Shown here one piece after another: positions 8,004 through 15,599 of a DNA stretch of 64,000 bases. Within the stretch, counting starts at the first letter, position 1. Each line of letters starts with the position of its first letter. The notes beneath the pieces are model-generated. The model was not told where the DNA came from. It made no database searches and saw only the letters and a list, made by a program, of their open reading frames with translations. The translations under genes were made by a program, and so were the position numbers. This DNA comes from an uncultured Clostridia bacterium (GTDB lineage Bacteria > Bacillota > Clostridia > Oscillospirales > Acutalibacteraceae): positions 130,432 to 194,431 of the forward strand of contig CALEHY010000027.1 of assembly GCA_937876375.1 (NCBI GenBank), in the 5' to 3' direction.

Positions 8004-8047
8004 ATCCGATACCCTCTTTATGAAGGGTATCGGATGGATGCTTTTTT
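8004..8047. terminator. Terminator of the GH38 gene (bidirectional hairpin)
   Basis: ATCCGATACCCT (8004-8015) pairs perfectly with AGGGTATCGGAT (8024-8035). T-rich tracts lie on both sides, so it can end the minus-strand mannosidase transcript. Confidence 0.8.
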
Positions 8048-8057
8048 AATTTAATGT

Positions 8058-11000
8058 TTACCATTCACTTTTGGTATATGAACGGATGATATTTGTGATG
8101 ATATTGTCACGCTTAAATCCTTTTCCTTTGCCACCTTTGGCTTGGTCTTGGATTTTACCAGCTCTGATTGTTACGAAATCAGCCTTGTCGAGTATCTTGT
8201 CGATAGGTGGTATTTCGCCAAATTTGAAATCATCGTTAACCTTGTCAATCATCTCTGTTGCAAGTGTTGTGTTAGAGAATTTCTTTACAGCTGTCATTGC
8301 AAGGATAATGATTTTGTTCTCCTCTGGCAGTGTTAGTGTTTTGCAGTTTCTAACGTCGATTTCGTACATATAGAATAGAGCCTTACCATTAGCGATATTG
8401 CCCTCTGGATGATGAGTATGGGTAAACTCTAGTGCAACATTAGCATCCTTTACCTTTGCTGTTTGACCTAGTCCAGCCATATCCCATTGACCAACTGGCT
8501 CTCTCATAGCATAGATTGTAGCGTGGCGTTCCTTGTTGTCAGCCATGAATACAACTTCCTTGTCGCCAAGCATACAAGCTGCTATCATATATAGCTTTGT
8601 GCTACCCTTTGGTATCTCAATCTCTTGCTCTCTTGGGATAAGCACATTCTTTGGCATATCCACATTTGGCATTTTGAATGTAACACCGTGTATGGTTAGA
8701 CTTTCTGGTATTAGCTCGTTTGGTAGGGAACAGCCAGAGCCCTGTAGTATACAGTTAACCTTGTATTCGTCACTTGTGATACCATTCGAGTTAAATTCAA
8801 GGTCGAGCTTTTTGTAATTCTCCTTAGCCTTGTTCTTTTCAGCCTTAATCTTTAGCTTAAAAGTTTTCACCTCAAATGGCTTGATATCGAATACGAGTTC
8901 ATTATCCTTTATCTTGGCATCCTTGATATATTCCTCACTAGCATATATCTCGCTAGCCTCTGTGATTTCACCAAATAGCTTGATAGCAACATTTCTGTGT
9001 GCCTTGCCAATGCCTTCGTTAACACGGATAACAACACTGTCATCATCCATAGCTTGCTTAATTGCTCTAACGATAACATTCTTGTTGCTAATGCTCATCA
9101 TTGAGAAACTGTCACCAAGCTTGCCATCACGCCTGCTACTTGTTTGGAATGCAACAAGTGGTTGATTGAAGCATTGTGCCAGATTTTGTGTGTTTGCACC
9201 TAGCTCACCCTTGTGACTGTATACACCGAATGAGAAAATATTTCTACCGATTTCTTGCAAATCTTGTCTAGCGTCTTTTGTGAATGCACCTGCTGGAGTG
9301 TGAATGCAGGTTAGTCGTAGCATATTGTCGCTAGGCTTGTCCCATCCGTACTTGCAGTCAGAGAAAATGCTCGCACCATATCTATTATTTTCATCAGTGA
9401 TATCAGCCCATTTTTGTGCTGGTACCTCGTACAGATTGTTGGTGTTGTTACCCCTAACGATATATCCTAGACCTAGGTCGTAGCTTGCCTTTTCATTTTG
9501 GCAGGTGAAAGGGAACTGCGCCTTTAGTAGTGTTCTTCTAGTTTGCCAGTCGATATTGTTGTCAACTCTAATGAATTCGTCCTCTGCACCAAGAGAAATA
9601 ATCTGTTCGATGGTGCTGTATTCTGCTTCACGAGTTACTTTGATAGCAATTCTTGCTGGTCCATCCTCAACAATCTCGAATTTTGGAGTGTTAGCGTAGC
9701 AATATGGTTCGCTGTCGATATCCTCTTTACGCATTTCCCAGCTAGGATAGTTGAGCTCACCAATATTGTGGTGAAGAGCTAGTTTAATTGGAGCAGAAAG
9801 AATCTGTACCTTTAGTGTTTTGTCAACAATAGAGCCGATATCACCATTCTTGTTTAGCATAATGCGATATTTGTCGTTCTCTAGTGTGTGTTCTGTTACC
9901 TTTAGTACATTCTTCTTGCTGTATTTCTTGTCACTTGCTTGAACGTCATATACCTTGTATCCAACACTCTCAACATTAGCCAAGAATACAATATCAAGCT
10001 CTTTGCCTTGTTTCTTAACTATCTGGCTTGGCACCTCGTGACCAGCCTTGTCAACAACCTTGATATATTTTGTGTTGTGATTTAGCTTAACATGTGCACT
10101 AACAGCTTCCTTACGTTTCATAGCGACTGGATTGTTAACTATTACAGCACATTCCTCACACCAAGAGGTGTCCAGCTCGTTTGCGATAGCACCAACAGCA
10201 CCCTCATATTCGTTCTTGAACTGGGATAGGGAAATGAAATAGTCATTCCAGCTGTCGTTGTATTGTAGCATTGTCGACGTACCTGGTAAATCATCGTGGA
10301 ACTGGTGTCTGATGACTCTTTTCCAAGCAGTGTCGATAATATCTTTTGGATATTTGTAAGAGGTGATAGCGCTTGCTAGTACTGATGCTCTTTCACAGTA
10401 GTCAGCTAGCACCTCATTTTTAGCATTTAGCCTCTTGCTCATTGCTCTAGAGGTGTATCCACCAGCACCGTGCGACCTCATAACAAGCTCGTTGTCCCAT
10501 ACTGGCAGATTAGCTCTATCACTCTTTGGTAGCTTGCTGAGCTCGATGAACATTTCATCACTGCTAGCAGAGATAACCTTTGTGTTTTCGTTGGTGTCGT
10601 TTTTGTCAACACTGTCGCTAACTGATTTTGCAGACTCCTCTGTAGGAGCACCACCCCAGTCACCTGTCCCATAGTAGTTCATCGCCCATGGTAGCTTTGC
10701 AGCAACACTGTTGTCAGCGATTTTGCTGATAATTCTTGTATCGCCCCTAACGTCACCGTTGAATTTGTATCTGTATGATAATGCATTTAGCTCTGCAAAA
10801 ATCTCTGACCCATCAACACCACGCCAAATACCAATGTCGAATGGACGCTCATATGCGCCACCCCATCCAAGCTTTTGTGTAGAAAAGCCTAGCAGATTAG
10901 CGTGTTTTGCGATTGATGGCAATGCGTAGCCAAAGCCAAAACAGTCTGGTAGAAAGATATCCTTGCTTTCTTTACCAAATTTTGACTTGAAATAATGATT

Positions 11001-11321
11001 ACCATATAGAAAATTACGGAATAATGCCTCTGGAGAAGGGATGTTAACATCACCATTCTCATATGCAGAACCAGATACACACCATCTACCATCAGCTATG
11101 TAATTTTTGATTTGCTCGAATGCTTCTGGATAGTACTCCTCGATTAGCTCATATCTGTAGCTACCTTCAAGATTGAAACGATAGTTAGGATACTTTTCGA
11201 TTAAATCAAAATTTTTTTCGATGGTATCAGGAATGAATTCCTCTATAGTTTTTGCAAGCTCCCATCTCCACACTGTGTCGAGATGAGCAGTCGCAACTGT
11301 AAAAATTTTGTTTTGATCCAT
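8058..11321 (-). CDS. GH38 alpha-mannosidase
   Basis: 1087-aa glycoside hydrolase family 38 enzyme; no signal peptide, so probably cytoplasmic, trimming alpha-mannosides from imported N-glycan fragments. Zinc ligands lie in AHLDTVW (H13, D15), the predicted nucleophile is D126 in LPDCFGFG, and RHQFHDDLPGTS is the family motif near the active site; the C-terminal half is the beta-sandwich region. The ATG at 11321 has AAGGAAG 8 nt upstream and begins 13 nt after the small gene at 11335; a longer reading from 11366 would overlap that gene without a ribosome site. With fucose and arabinose enzymes in the window it fits a glycan-foraging lifestyle. Confidence 0.92.
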   Translation of the reverse strand: MDQNKIFTVATAHLDTVWRWELAKTIEEFIPDTIEKNFDLIEKYPNYRFNLEGSYRYELIEEYYPEAFEQIKNYIADGRWCVSGSAYENGDVNIPSPEALFRNFLYGNHYFKSKFGKESKDIFLPDCFGFGYALPSIAKHANLLGFSTQKLGWGGAYERPFDIGIWRGVDGSEIFAELNALSYRYKFNGDVRGDTRIISKIADNSVAAKLPWAMNYYGTGDWGGAPTEESAKSVSDSVDKNDTNENTKVISASSDEMFIELSKLPKSDRANLPVWDNELVMRSHGAGGYTSRAMSKRLNAKNEVLADYCERASVLASAITSYKYPKDIIDTAWKRVIRHQFHDDLPGTSTMLQYNDSWNDYFISLSQFKNEYEGAVGAIANELDTSWCEECAVIVNNPVAMKRKEAVSAHVKLNHNTKYIKVVDKAGHEVPSQIVKKQGKELDIVFLANVESVGYKVYDVQASDKKYSKKNVLKVTEHTLENDKYRIMLNKNGDIGSIVDKTLKVQILSAPIKLALHHNIGELNYPSWEMRKEDIDSEPYCYANTPKFEIVEDGPARIAIKVTREAEYSTIEQIISLGAEDEFIRVDNNIDWQTRRTLLKAQFPFTCQNEKASYDLGLGYIVRGNNTNNLYEVPAQKWADITDENNRYGASIFSDCKYGWDKPSDNMLRLTCIHTPAGAFTKDARQDLQEIGRNIFSFGVYSHKGELGANTQNLAQCFNQPLVAFQTSSRRDGKLGDSFSMMSISNKNVIVRAIKQAMDDDSVVIRVNEGIGKAHRNVAIKLFGEITEASEIYASEEYIKDAKIKDNELVFDIKPFEVKTFKLKIKAEKNKAKENYKKLDLEFNSNGITSDEYKVNCILQGSGCSLPNELIPESLTIHGVTFKMPNVDMPKNVLIPREQEIEIPKGSTKLYMIAACMLGDKEVVFMADNKERHATIYAMREPVGQWDMAGLGQTAKVKDANVALEFTHTHHPEGNIANGKALFYMYEIDVRNCKTLTLPEENKIIILAMTAVKKFSNTTLATEMIDKVNDDFKFGEIPPIDKILDKADFVTIRAGKIQDQAKGGKGKGFKRDNIITNIIRSYTKSEW

Positions 11322-11334
11322 TGTGATGGCTTCC

Positions 11335-11553
11335 TTACTTTTCGATAATTTCGTATGTGAACTCATACTTCTCCTGCAAAGCCTTTACCTTGTCCTCATT
11401 ATCCTCAATAAATGTTGGAGTGTAAACGCTCTTGCCATCAACAGAGTAGTCCTTTACGATTTGCTCAAGCTCTGCCCAAGCCTCTTTCTCTAGCTCGTAG
11501 TTATCCTCGAATTTAATCAAAAACTCTCTGTGCTTTGGAATTCTAACCTTCAT
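11335..11553 (-). CDS. Small hypothetical protein in the GH38 operon
   Basis: 72 aa, charged (many Glu, Lys and Asp), no signal or membrane segment. MKVRIPKHREFLIKF starts after an AAAGGA site, and the gene ends 13 nt before the mannosidase start, so the two are almost certainly co-translated. I do not recognise the family. Glu/Trp-rich predicted helices suggest a compact cytoplasmic protein, possibly an accessory of the mannosidase. Confidence 0.7.
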   Translation of the reverse strand: MKVRIPKHREFLIKFEDNYELEKEAWAELEQIVKDYSVDGKSVYTPTFIEDNEDKVKALQEKYEFTYEIIEK

Positions 11554-11604
11554 TGTTTTGTGTCCTTTCAGATTTAATGCTTATATTATATATTTAAAAC
11601 CACC

Positions 11605-12666
11605 TTATTGCAAGATACTTTTGGCTTTTTCTTTTAGCAAATCATATGCATGCTCTATTGCATATTCGACAGTTGTGTTTTCATCGACTAGGCTAATCAT
11701 TTTGTCACCCAGTGTAACGTCCTCAATGCTGCCACTGATGACTATGCATTTTTTGTTATTCCTTTTTGCTATTTCACATACCTTGTAAGGTAGCTTGCCC
11801 ATTACTGTCTGCTTGTCAGTCTTGCCCTCACCAGTTATAACTATGTCGCATTCTTTAACTAGATTTTCAAAATCTGACTTTTCTGCAATTATGTCAAATC
11901 CGGATTTTATCTCTCCACCATAGATAGAGTATAGTCCACCACATATTCCACCAGCAGCACCAGCACCCTTGATTTTGCTTATGTCATTTTTGAAGAACGC
12001 ATTCATCCTTTGTAGTCCTTCGTCTAGCTCGACTACGTCAGTTTTTCTTGCACCCTTTTGTGGTGCGAATACATAAGCAGCACCATTTTTGCCAAAATAT
12101 TCGTTCTCCACGTCACAGGCGAATGTAAAGTTGATATCCTTTACAATATTTCTAAAATCAATACCGAACACAAAGTTCATATCATTAGCCTTTGGCTTTG
12201 ATATAATATTCCAGTTCTCGTCGTAGAATATTCCTCCTAACGCTGCTAGTGCGCCTATGCCACCATCACAGCATCCTGTGCCACCAAGACCAAGTATAAT
12301 ATTGCTAAAGCCCACTTGTTTAGCGTATTTTATCAGTTCGCCAGTACCATACGATGACGCCTGCATAACATTCTTTCGTCCTTGTAGTCCGGACGCTGTA
12401 GCACTGTCAATAATGGCTGTGTCACCATATGCAAGAATGTGCCCATTTATCTCTTTGCCGTATATGTCATGGCATTTTGTGTAAAGCATCTCTGCTTTAC
12501 ATATTTCTGCCATACAATTAGTAAATCCTTCACCACCATCGGATAGGGGAAGGCATATTGTCTCAATATTACTGTCATTCTCACATAAACCATTTGATAT
12601 AGCTTCACATACCTCTTTGGCGTTTAGCGATCCCTTGTATGAGTCAGTAGCTATTAATATCTTCAT
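11605..12666 (-). CDS. glxK: Glycerate kinase (GlxK/GarK family)
   Basis: 353 aa, phosphorylates D-glycerate to 2- or 3-phosphoglycerate in the cytoplasm. Recognised by the N-terminal ATDSYKGSLNA, SDGGEGF, the Gly-rich LGLGGTGCCDGGIGALAALGG and ITGEGKTDKQT. The start chosen is ATG 12666 with GGTGAT upstream; a further ATG at 12684 lacks a ribosome site. It lies 51 bp upstream of the small gene/GH38 pair on the same strand and no terminator is visible between them, so they may form one operon, though a metabolic link between glycerate and mannosides is not obvious. Confidence 0.92.
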   Translation of the reverse strand: MKILIATDSYKGSLNAKEVCEAISNGLCENDSNIETICLPLSDGGEGFTNCMAEICKAEMLYTKCHDIYGKEINGHILAYGDTAIIDSATASGLQGRKNVMQASSYGTGELIKYAKQVGFSNIILGLGGTGCCDGGIGALAALGGIFYDENWNIISKPKANDMNFVFGIDFRNIVKDINFTFACDVENEYFGKNGAAYVFAPQKGARKTDVVELDEGLQRMNAFFKNDISKIKGAGAAGGICGGLYSIYGGEIKSGFDIIAEKSDFENLVKECDIVITGEGKTDKQTVMGKLPYKVCEIAKRNNKKCIVISGSIEDVTLGDKMISLVDENTTVEYAIEHAYDLLKEKAKSILQ

Positions 12667-12772
12667 TTTATCATCACCGTTCATATTTTATCATATATAA
12701 TTAGTATAAGCAACATTTTCATATTCTGGTAGCGTTTGCAAAATTTGTCGCTTAAAATTTTTGTTTTTTCTA

Positions 12773-12946
12773 TTGACAAATGAATTTATTTGGTGTAGTA
12801 TTGACTTGTCGCTAGAGTGCGATGAGTGTGATGGTAATAGCACTCGTGTCAGTATCAGCATGGCACAAAAGAGAATTTGTTTATTTATTAAACAACGAAG
12901 ATGGGTAGTTTTGGGCGGACACCAAGCTACCCGTTTTTGTTTTTTC
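12773..12946 (+). ncRNA. Putative small RNA between its own promoter and terminator
   Basis: Promoter TTGACA (12773-12778), 17 nt, TAGTAT (12796-12801); terminator GGGTAG...CTACCC (12903-12932) with inner pairs TTGG/CCAA and a long T tract to 12946. The predicted transcript runs from about 12808 to 12945 (about 138 nt). It contains no plausible ORF and has internal hairpins TCGC-TAGAGT-GCGA and GAGTG...CACTC. It lacks the SRP or 6S RNA signatures I know. Existence is inferred from the promoter/terminator pairing; family unknown. Confidence 0.5.
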
Positions 12947-12966
12947 TAAAGTTTTTAAATTTCCCC

Positions 12967-12994
12967 TTGACAAATATATTTTATTTGATATAAT
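12967..12994 (+). promoter_or_regulatory. Promoter of the initiator tRNA gene
   Basis: TTGACA (12967-12972), 16-nt spacer, TATAAT (12989-12994), 21 nt before the tRNA 5' end. Confidence 0.85.
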
Positions 12995-13015
12995 AATAGA
13001 GCACTTGAGAGATAC

Positions 13016-13091
<76 letters not shown>

Positions 13092-13092
13092 C

Positions 13093-13125
13093 AACGAAAA
13101 AAGACACCTTTACGGTGTCTTTTTT
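13093..13125 (+). terminator. tRNA terminator
   Basis: AACGAAAAAAGACACC pairs with GGTGTCTTTTTTCGTT around a 5-nt loop, with the T run inside the 3' arm. Confidence 0.9.
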
Positions 13126-13160
13126 CGTTGTGCTCGTGAGCAAAACTCACGCTTGTGCGA
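13114..13160 (+). repeat. 47-bp repeat, copy 1
   Basis: Begins with the GGTGTC arm of the tRNA terminator and runs through CGTGAGC-AAA-ACTCACG to TTGTGCGA. It matches 15400-15446 at 45 of 47 positions. Confidence 0.75.
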
Positions 13161-13328
13161 CCGACGGGTTCCCGGAGCATAACAGCCAAGCGCTCCCAGT
13201 GGGAGAAACAGCGCAGGCTGTTATGGCGCAGTGGTCAAAACTTGTAGGCGCCCCAAGCCGTAACAAGTTTTGGGTACCACAAGAGTGCAAACAGGGCAAC
13301 GCCCTGTGCGATAAGTTAAACATATATA
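13126..13328. other. GC-rich structured non-coding block between tRNA and its 3' copy
   Basis: About 200 bp, visibly richer in G+C than its surroundings, with nested inverted repeats: ATAACAGCC...GGCTGTTAT, AAAACTTGT...ACAAGTTTT and CAGGG-CAA-CGCCCTG. No reading frame has a ribosome site. It lies between the tRNA and a second copy of the tRNA 3' end, so it may be a remnant of an inserted element or part of a structured RNA. Confidence 0.5.
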
Positions 13329-13358
13329 CCCCCGCAACCACAACAAAAAGACACCTTT
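13329..13358 (+). repeat. Duplicate of the tRNA-fMet 3' end (att-like)
   Basis: CCCCCGCAACCACAAC repeats the last bases of the tRNA and the start of its terminator exactly, followed by a near copy of AAAAAGACACCTTT. A direct repeat of a tRNA 3' end this close behind the gene is what remains after site-specific integration or partial duplication. No integrase is present. Confidence 0.55.
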
Positions 13359-13435
13359 GGGGCACCCTCAATAAAGATGGTGTGTTTTTGCAAAAATAAA
13401 AGGAAACGAAACAATTCCATAAATAATACTTTTAG

Positions 13436-13527
13436 AAAGTATGTAACCCACTATAACACTTTCAAGTTGAAAGTGTTGTAGTGGGTCTTTATATTTCATC
13501 ACGGTATGATACTAAAATATTGCGACA
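13436..13527 (+). repeat. Intergenic two-hairpin repeat, copy 2
   Basis: Same organisation and orientation as 7342-7438: small hairpin ATACTTT/AAAGTAT, then arms ACCCACTATAACAC (13446-13459) and GTGTTGTAGTGGGT (13473-13486), then GGTATGATACTAAAATAT. Two arm positions changed on both sides so that pairing is kept. It lies at the 3' side of the minus-strand lipoprotein gene. Confidence 0.75.
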
Positions 13528-13554
13528 GCTTTACAAGCTGGGATTTGTTATTTC

Positions 13555-14031
13555 TTACTTTAAGTCATAATTCCATTCAGAATCGCCCCAGTATCCTTCA
13601 TACTGTGGGTCAAGATTTTCAATAACAATACGATTATCTTCCACATATAATCTGTGATATTCACCACCCCGAACAAATTGTGCAATTCCGCCTTTTTCTG
13701 CAAATGACACATCGACTCCAATAATATTAAAAGTGTTTTTATATTTGATAGTCCCGTCAACAGATGCTGTGATAACAACGGTGAACAGCCCAGATGTTGG
13801 TCCACTTGTCATAGAGCATTCTTCGTAAATACCATCGTTATCAATATCAAGAGATGCAGTGTCAATATAGAATTCTGGTCTTTCACCAGTAGGATCTTTA
13901 ATTTCCGATTGAATCTCGTGTTTTGATACAGTTGAAGTTGTAGTATTTGTTATTTTATCAGTTTTTTTACCACAACCAATGACAGATAGTGTAAGCAGAA
14001 GGCAAAGCATTATTGCTATCATTTTCTTCAT
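13555..14031 (-). CDS. Putative lipoprotein of unknown function
   Basis: 158 aa with a signal peptide ending in the lipobox LSVIGC, so it should be a lipid-anchored surface protein. The mature part has a Thr/Ser-rich linker and a globular region with DTASLDIDNDGIYEECSMT, which resembles the Asp-rich loops of calcium-binding or VCBS-like folds. The start was chosen at the ATG of MKKM (14031), 7 nt after AGAGG; the longer reading is not supported. A TTGAAA-17-TATAAT promoter (14069-14097) precedes it. Family not recognised. Confidence 0.7.
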   Translation of the reverse strand: MKKMIAIMLCLLLTLSVIGCGKKTDKITNTTTSTVSKHEIQSEIKDPTGERPEFYIDTASLDIDNDGIYEECSMTSGPTSGLFTVVITASVDGTIKYKNTFNIIGVDVSFAEKGGIAQFVRGGEYHRLYVEDNRIVIENLDPQYEGYWGDSEWNYDLK

Positions 14032-14068
14032 AATCATTACCTCTACGAATTCTAATTTATCTGTATAA

Positions 14069-14130
14069 ATTATATCATTTATGCCCTGTGTTTTCAATGC
14101 CAATCTTGTCGCAATGCCAAAATGCAATGC
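14069..14130 (-). promoter_or_regulatory. Promoter with conserved upstream element, copy B
   Basis: Minus-strand TTGAAA (14092-14097), 17 nt, TATAAT (14069-14074), and upstream a block (GCGACAAGATTGG, CATTTTGGCATT) very similar to 7952-7984. The two promoters therefore share both core geometry and upstream sequence. Confidence 0.55.
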
Positions 14131-14153
14131 CGACACATCTCTAAATATTACAC

Positions 14154-14182
14154 AAAAGCGTTGGAAATTATCCAACGCTTTT
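14154..14182 (-). terminator. Terminator of the sigma/anti-sigma operon
   Basis: AAAAGCGTTGGA (14154-14165) pairs with TCCAACGCTTTT (14171-14182). On the minus strand it follows the anti-sigma stop by a few bases and ends in TTTT. Confidence 0.8.
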
Positions 14183-14190
14183 AATTTGAT

Positions 14191-14664
14191 TTATTCTTGA
14201 ACTGAGGTTGTTGGCTCTTTGAAGTTGTCTACACTAATATTTACATCACTATCACTTGACCATTCAACACCATCATCTTCAAATTGAATATCATAGTGAA
14301 CAACATCTTCTGTCCCATTTTCTTCGTCTTTTATAACGATTTCATTTGCTCCATCTTGAACTTTGCCATCAATTTCAATATGCTTTCCACCATTTTCATC
14401 AGTTGTAACAGTAGAATCTGTTTCTTTTCCGTTTACAAGCACCTTTACAGTATTGCTAATGTATTCTGCTACTGCTCCGTCTGTTGCAGCATTTGCAGTT
14501 ATACCACCAAAGGCTAACATTGCAATAACGACTAATACAGCAATTAAGCTTTTTCTTGGTTTAAATTTTTTCTTTTGATTTGTCATATCCATTATCCTTT
14601 CAATTACATCTTCGGATGGCTGGATGCCTGACATAACATCAATATACAATTCTTTATTATTCAT
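14191..14664 (-). CDS. Probable anti-sigma factor, membrane protein
   Basis: 157 aa. N-terminal cytoplasmic segment (about 1-38, basic end KKKFKPRK), one transmembrane helix (about 39-59) and an extracellular Asp/Glu-rich domain. It starts inside the last codons of the ECF sigma gene (8-nt overlap), the usual arrangement for a sigma/anti-sigma pair. No zinc-finger HxxxCxxC is visible, so it is not a ZAS-type anti-sigma. Role as the sigma's membrane partner is inferred from position and topology. Confidence 0.7.
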   Translation of the reverse strand: MNNKELYIDVMSGIQPSEDVIERIMDMTNQKKKFKPRKSLIAVLVVIAMLAFGGITANAATDGAVAEYISNTVKVLVNGKETDSTVTTDENGGKHIEIDGKVQDGANEIVIKDEENGTEDVVHYDIQFEDDGVEWSSDSDVNISVDNFKEPTTSVQE

Positions 14665-15139
14665 TTATCCAATCATCTCCTAAATCTTCTTTTAAATGAA
14701 TTTTTGCTCTTCGTAATCTTGTTTTTACAGTTGAGGGATTTGTTTTTAATACATCTGCAATATCATTTATTGACATACCTTCGTAATAAAACAAGTGAAT
14801 TACAATTCGCTCCTTTTGTGGCAATGACATAATTGAATTTATAACATCTAATTTTTCATTACTGTCAAACGAATATAACGCCTTTACCTCGTCTAAAGAA
14901 TCTGTTTTATTGAAAAACGATAGCCTAAAATAATCCTTGCATCTGCTAATGCAATTAATAGTTAACCATTTATCAATATGCTCATCACATTCAAATTCCT
15001 TTTTAGTTTTCCATAATTTAAGAAACACATCCTGCAAAACATCCTCTGCATCGTGTTGATTTTTCAAATATGAAAATGCAATCAAGTAAATTCGCTTATT
15101 ATTTCGTTTTACAGCATCGATATAACTGTTATTATCCAA
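14657..15139 (-). CDS. ECF RNA polymerase sigma factor
   Basis: 160 aa with region 2 (FSYLKNQHDAEDVLQDVFLKLW) and region 4 (LPQKERIVIHLFYYEGMSINDIADVLKTNPSTVKTRLRRAK), diagnostic of an extracytoplasmic-function sigma factor. The start codon is TTG at 15139 behind AGGTGGTGA; no ATG is better placed. The minus strand upstream has an ECF-type promoter (TGAAAC-17-CGATAT), so the factor probably drives its own operon with the anti-sigma gene. Cell-envelope stress is the usual signal of this class; the actual one is unknown. Confidence 0.9.
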   Translation of the reverse strand: MDNNSYIDAVKRNNKRIYLIAFSYLKNQHDAEDVLQDVFLKLWKTKKEFECDEHIDKWLTINCISRCKDYFRLSFFNKTDSLDEVKALYSFDSNEKLDVINSIMSLPQKERIVIHLFYYEGMSINDIADVLKTNPSTVKTRLRRAKIHLKEDLGDDWINE

Positions 15140-15176
15140 TTAATCACCACCTGTATTGAAAGGTCCTTTCACTTAT

Positions 15177-15205
15177 ATATCGTGAATCATAAGAAAAAAG
15201 TTTCA
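15177..15205 (-). promoter_or_regulatory. ECF-type promoter of the sigma operon
   Basis: Minus strand TGAAAC (15200-15205), 17-nt spacer, CGATAT (15177-15182), close to the TGAAAC...CGTA consensus of Bacillota ECF factors. A 15-nt palindrome TGAAAGG-T-CCTTTCA lies just downstream at 15157-15171. Confidence 0.6.
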
Positions 15206-15365
15206 AAAATTTTTGATATATTAACACAAACTATTTATTCAATCAATATTAACATAGGATAACAAGTAAAAATGAGCAAAAATAAACATCCACTCATTTT
15301 TTCAATACAACTTCGATACAAAAGTTGGCACGATATCAAAAGTATCTGCTGAAAAGAGTTGAAAA

Positions 15366-15412
15366 AACGGATACCTTCTTCATTGATGGTATCCGTTATG
15401 GTGTCTTTTTTT
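15366..15412 (+). terminator. Orphan terminator-like hairpin
   Basis: AACGGATACC (15366-15375) pairs with GGTATCCGTT (15388-15397) and is followed by ATGGTGTC and seven T. No gene in this direction ends here; it forms part of the repeat-rich stretch 15210-15450, which is otherwise non-coding. Confidence 0.5.
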
Positions 15413-15446
15413 GTTGTGCTCGTGAGCAAAGCTCACGCTTGTGCGA
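15400..15446 (+). repeat. 47-bp repeat, copy 2
   Basis: Matches 13114-13160 at 45 of 47 positions, with a perfect inner hairpin CGTGAGC-AAA-GCTCACG. From here to the promoter at 15542 I see nothing else. Confidence 0.75.
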
Positions 15447-15541
15447 AAGGATGAACATATACTCTTTTTATTACACAATTTCCAATCGTGCTCCAAGGTA
15501 ATTTCCTTATTTTTTCTTTACTTTTCTTTATTTTATGTATG

Positions 15542-15570
15542 TATACATTTGTATAATAATATGCTATAAT
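15542..15570 (+). promoter_or_regulatory. Promoter of the deacetylase gene
   Basis: TATAAT at 15565-15570 with a poor -35 (TATACA, 15542-15547) 17 nt upstream. Confidence 0.5.
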
Positions 15571-15599
15571 ACATACATATCTATATTAGAGGGTGTAGT

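Noticed and set aside
12903..12946. SRP RNA or 6S RNA
   Set aside because: The conserved SRP helix-8 sequence and the long open 6S bubble are not seen.
13329..13358. Second tRNA gene
   Set aside because: Only the 3' end and terminator start are repeated; no D or anticodon arm can be formed.
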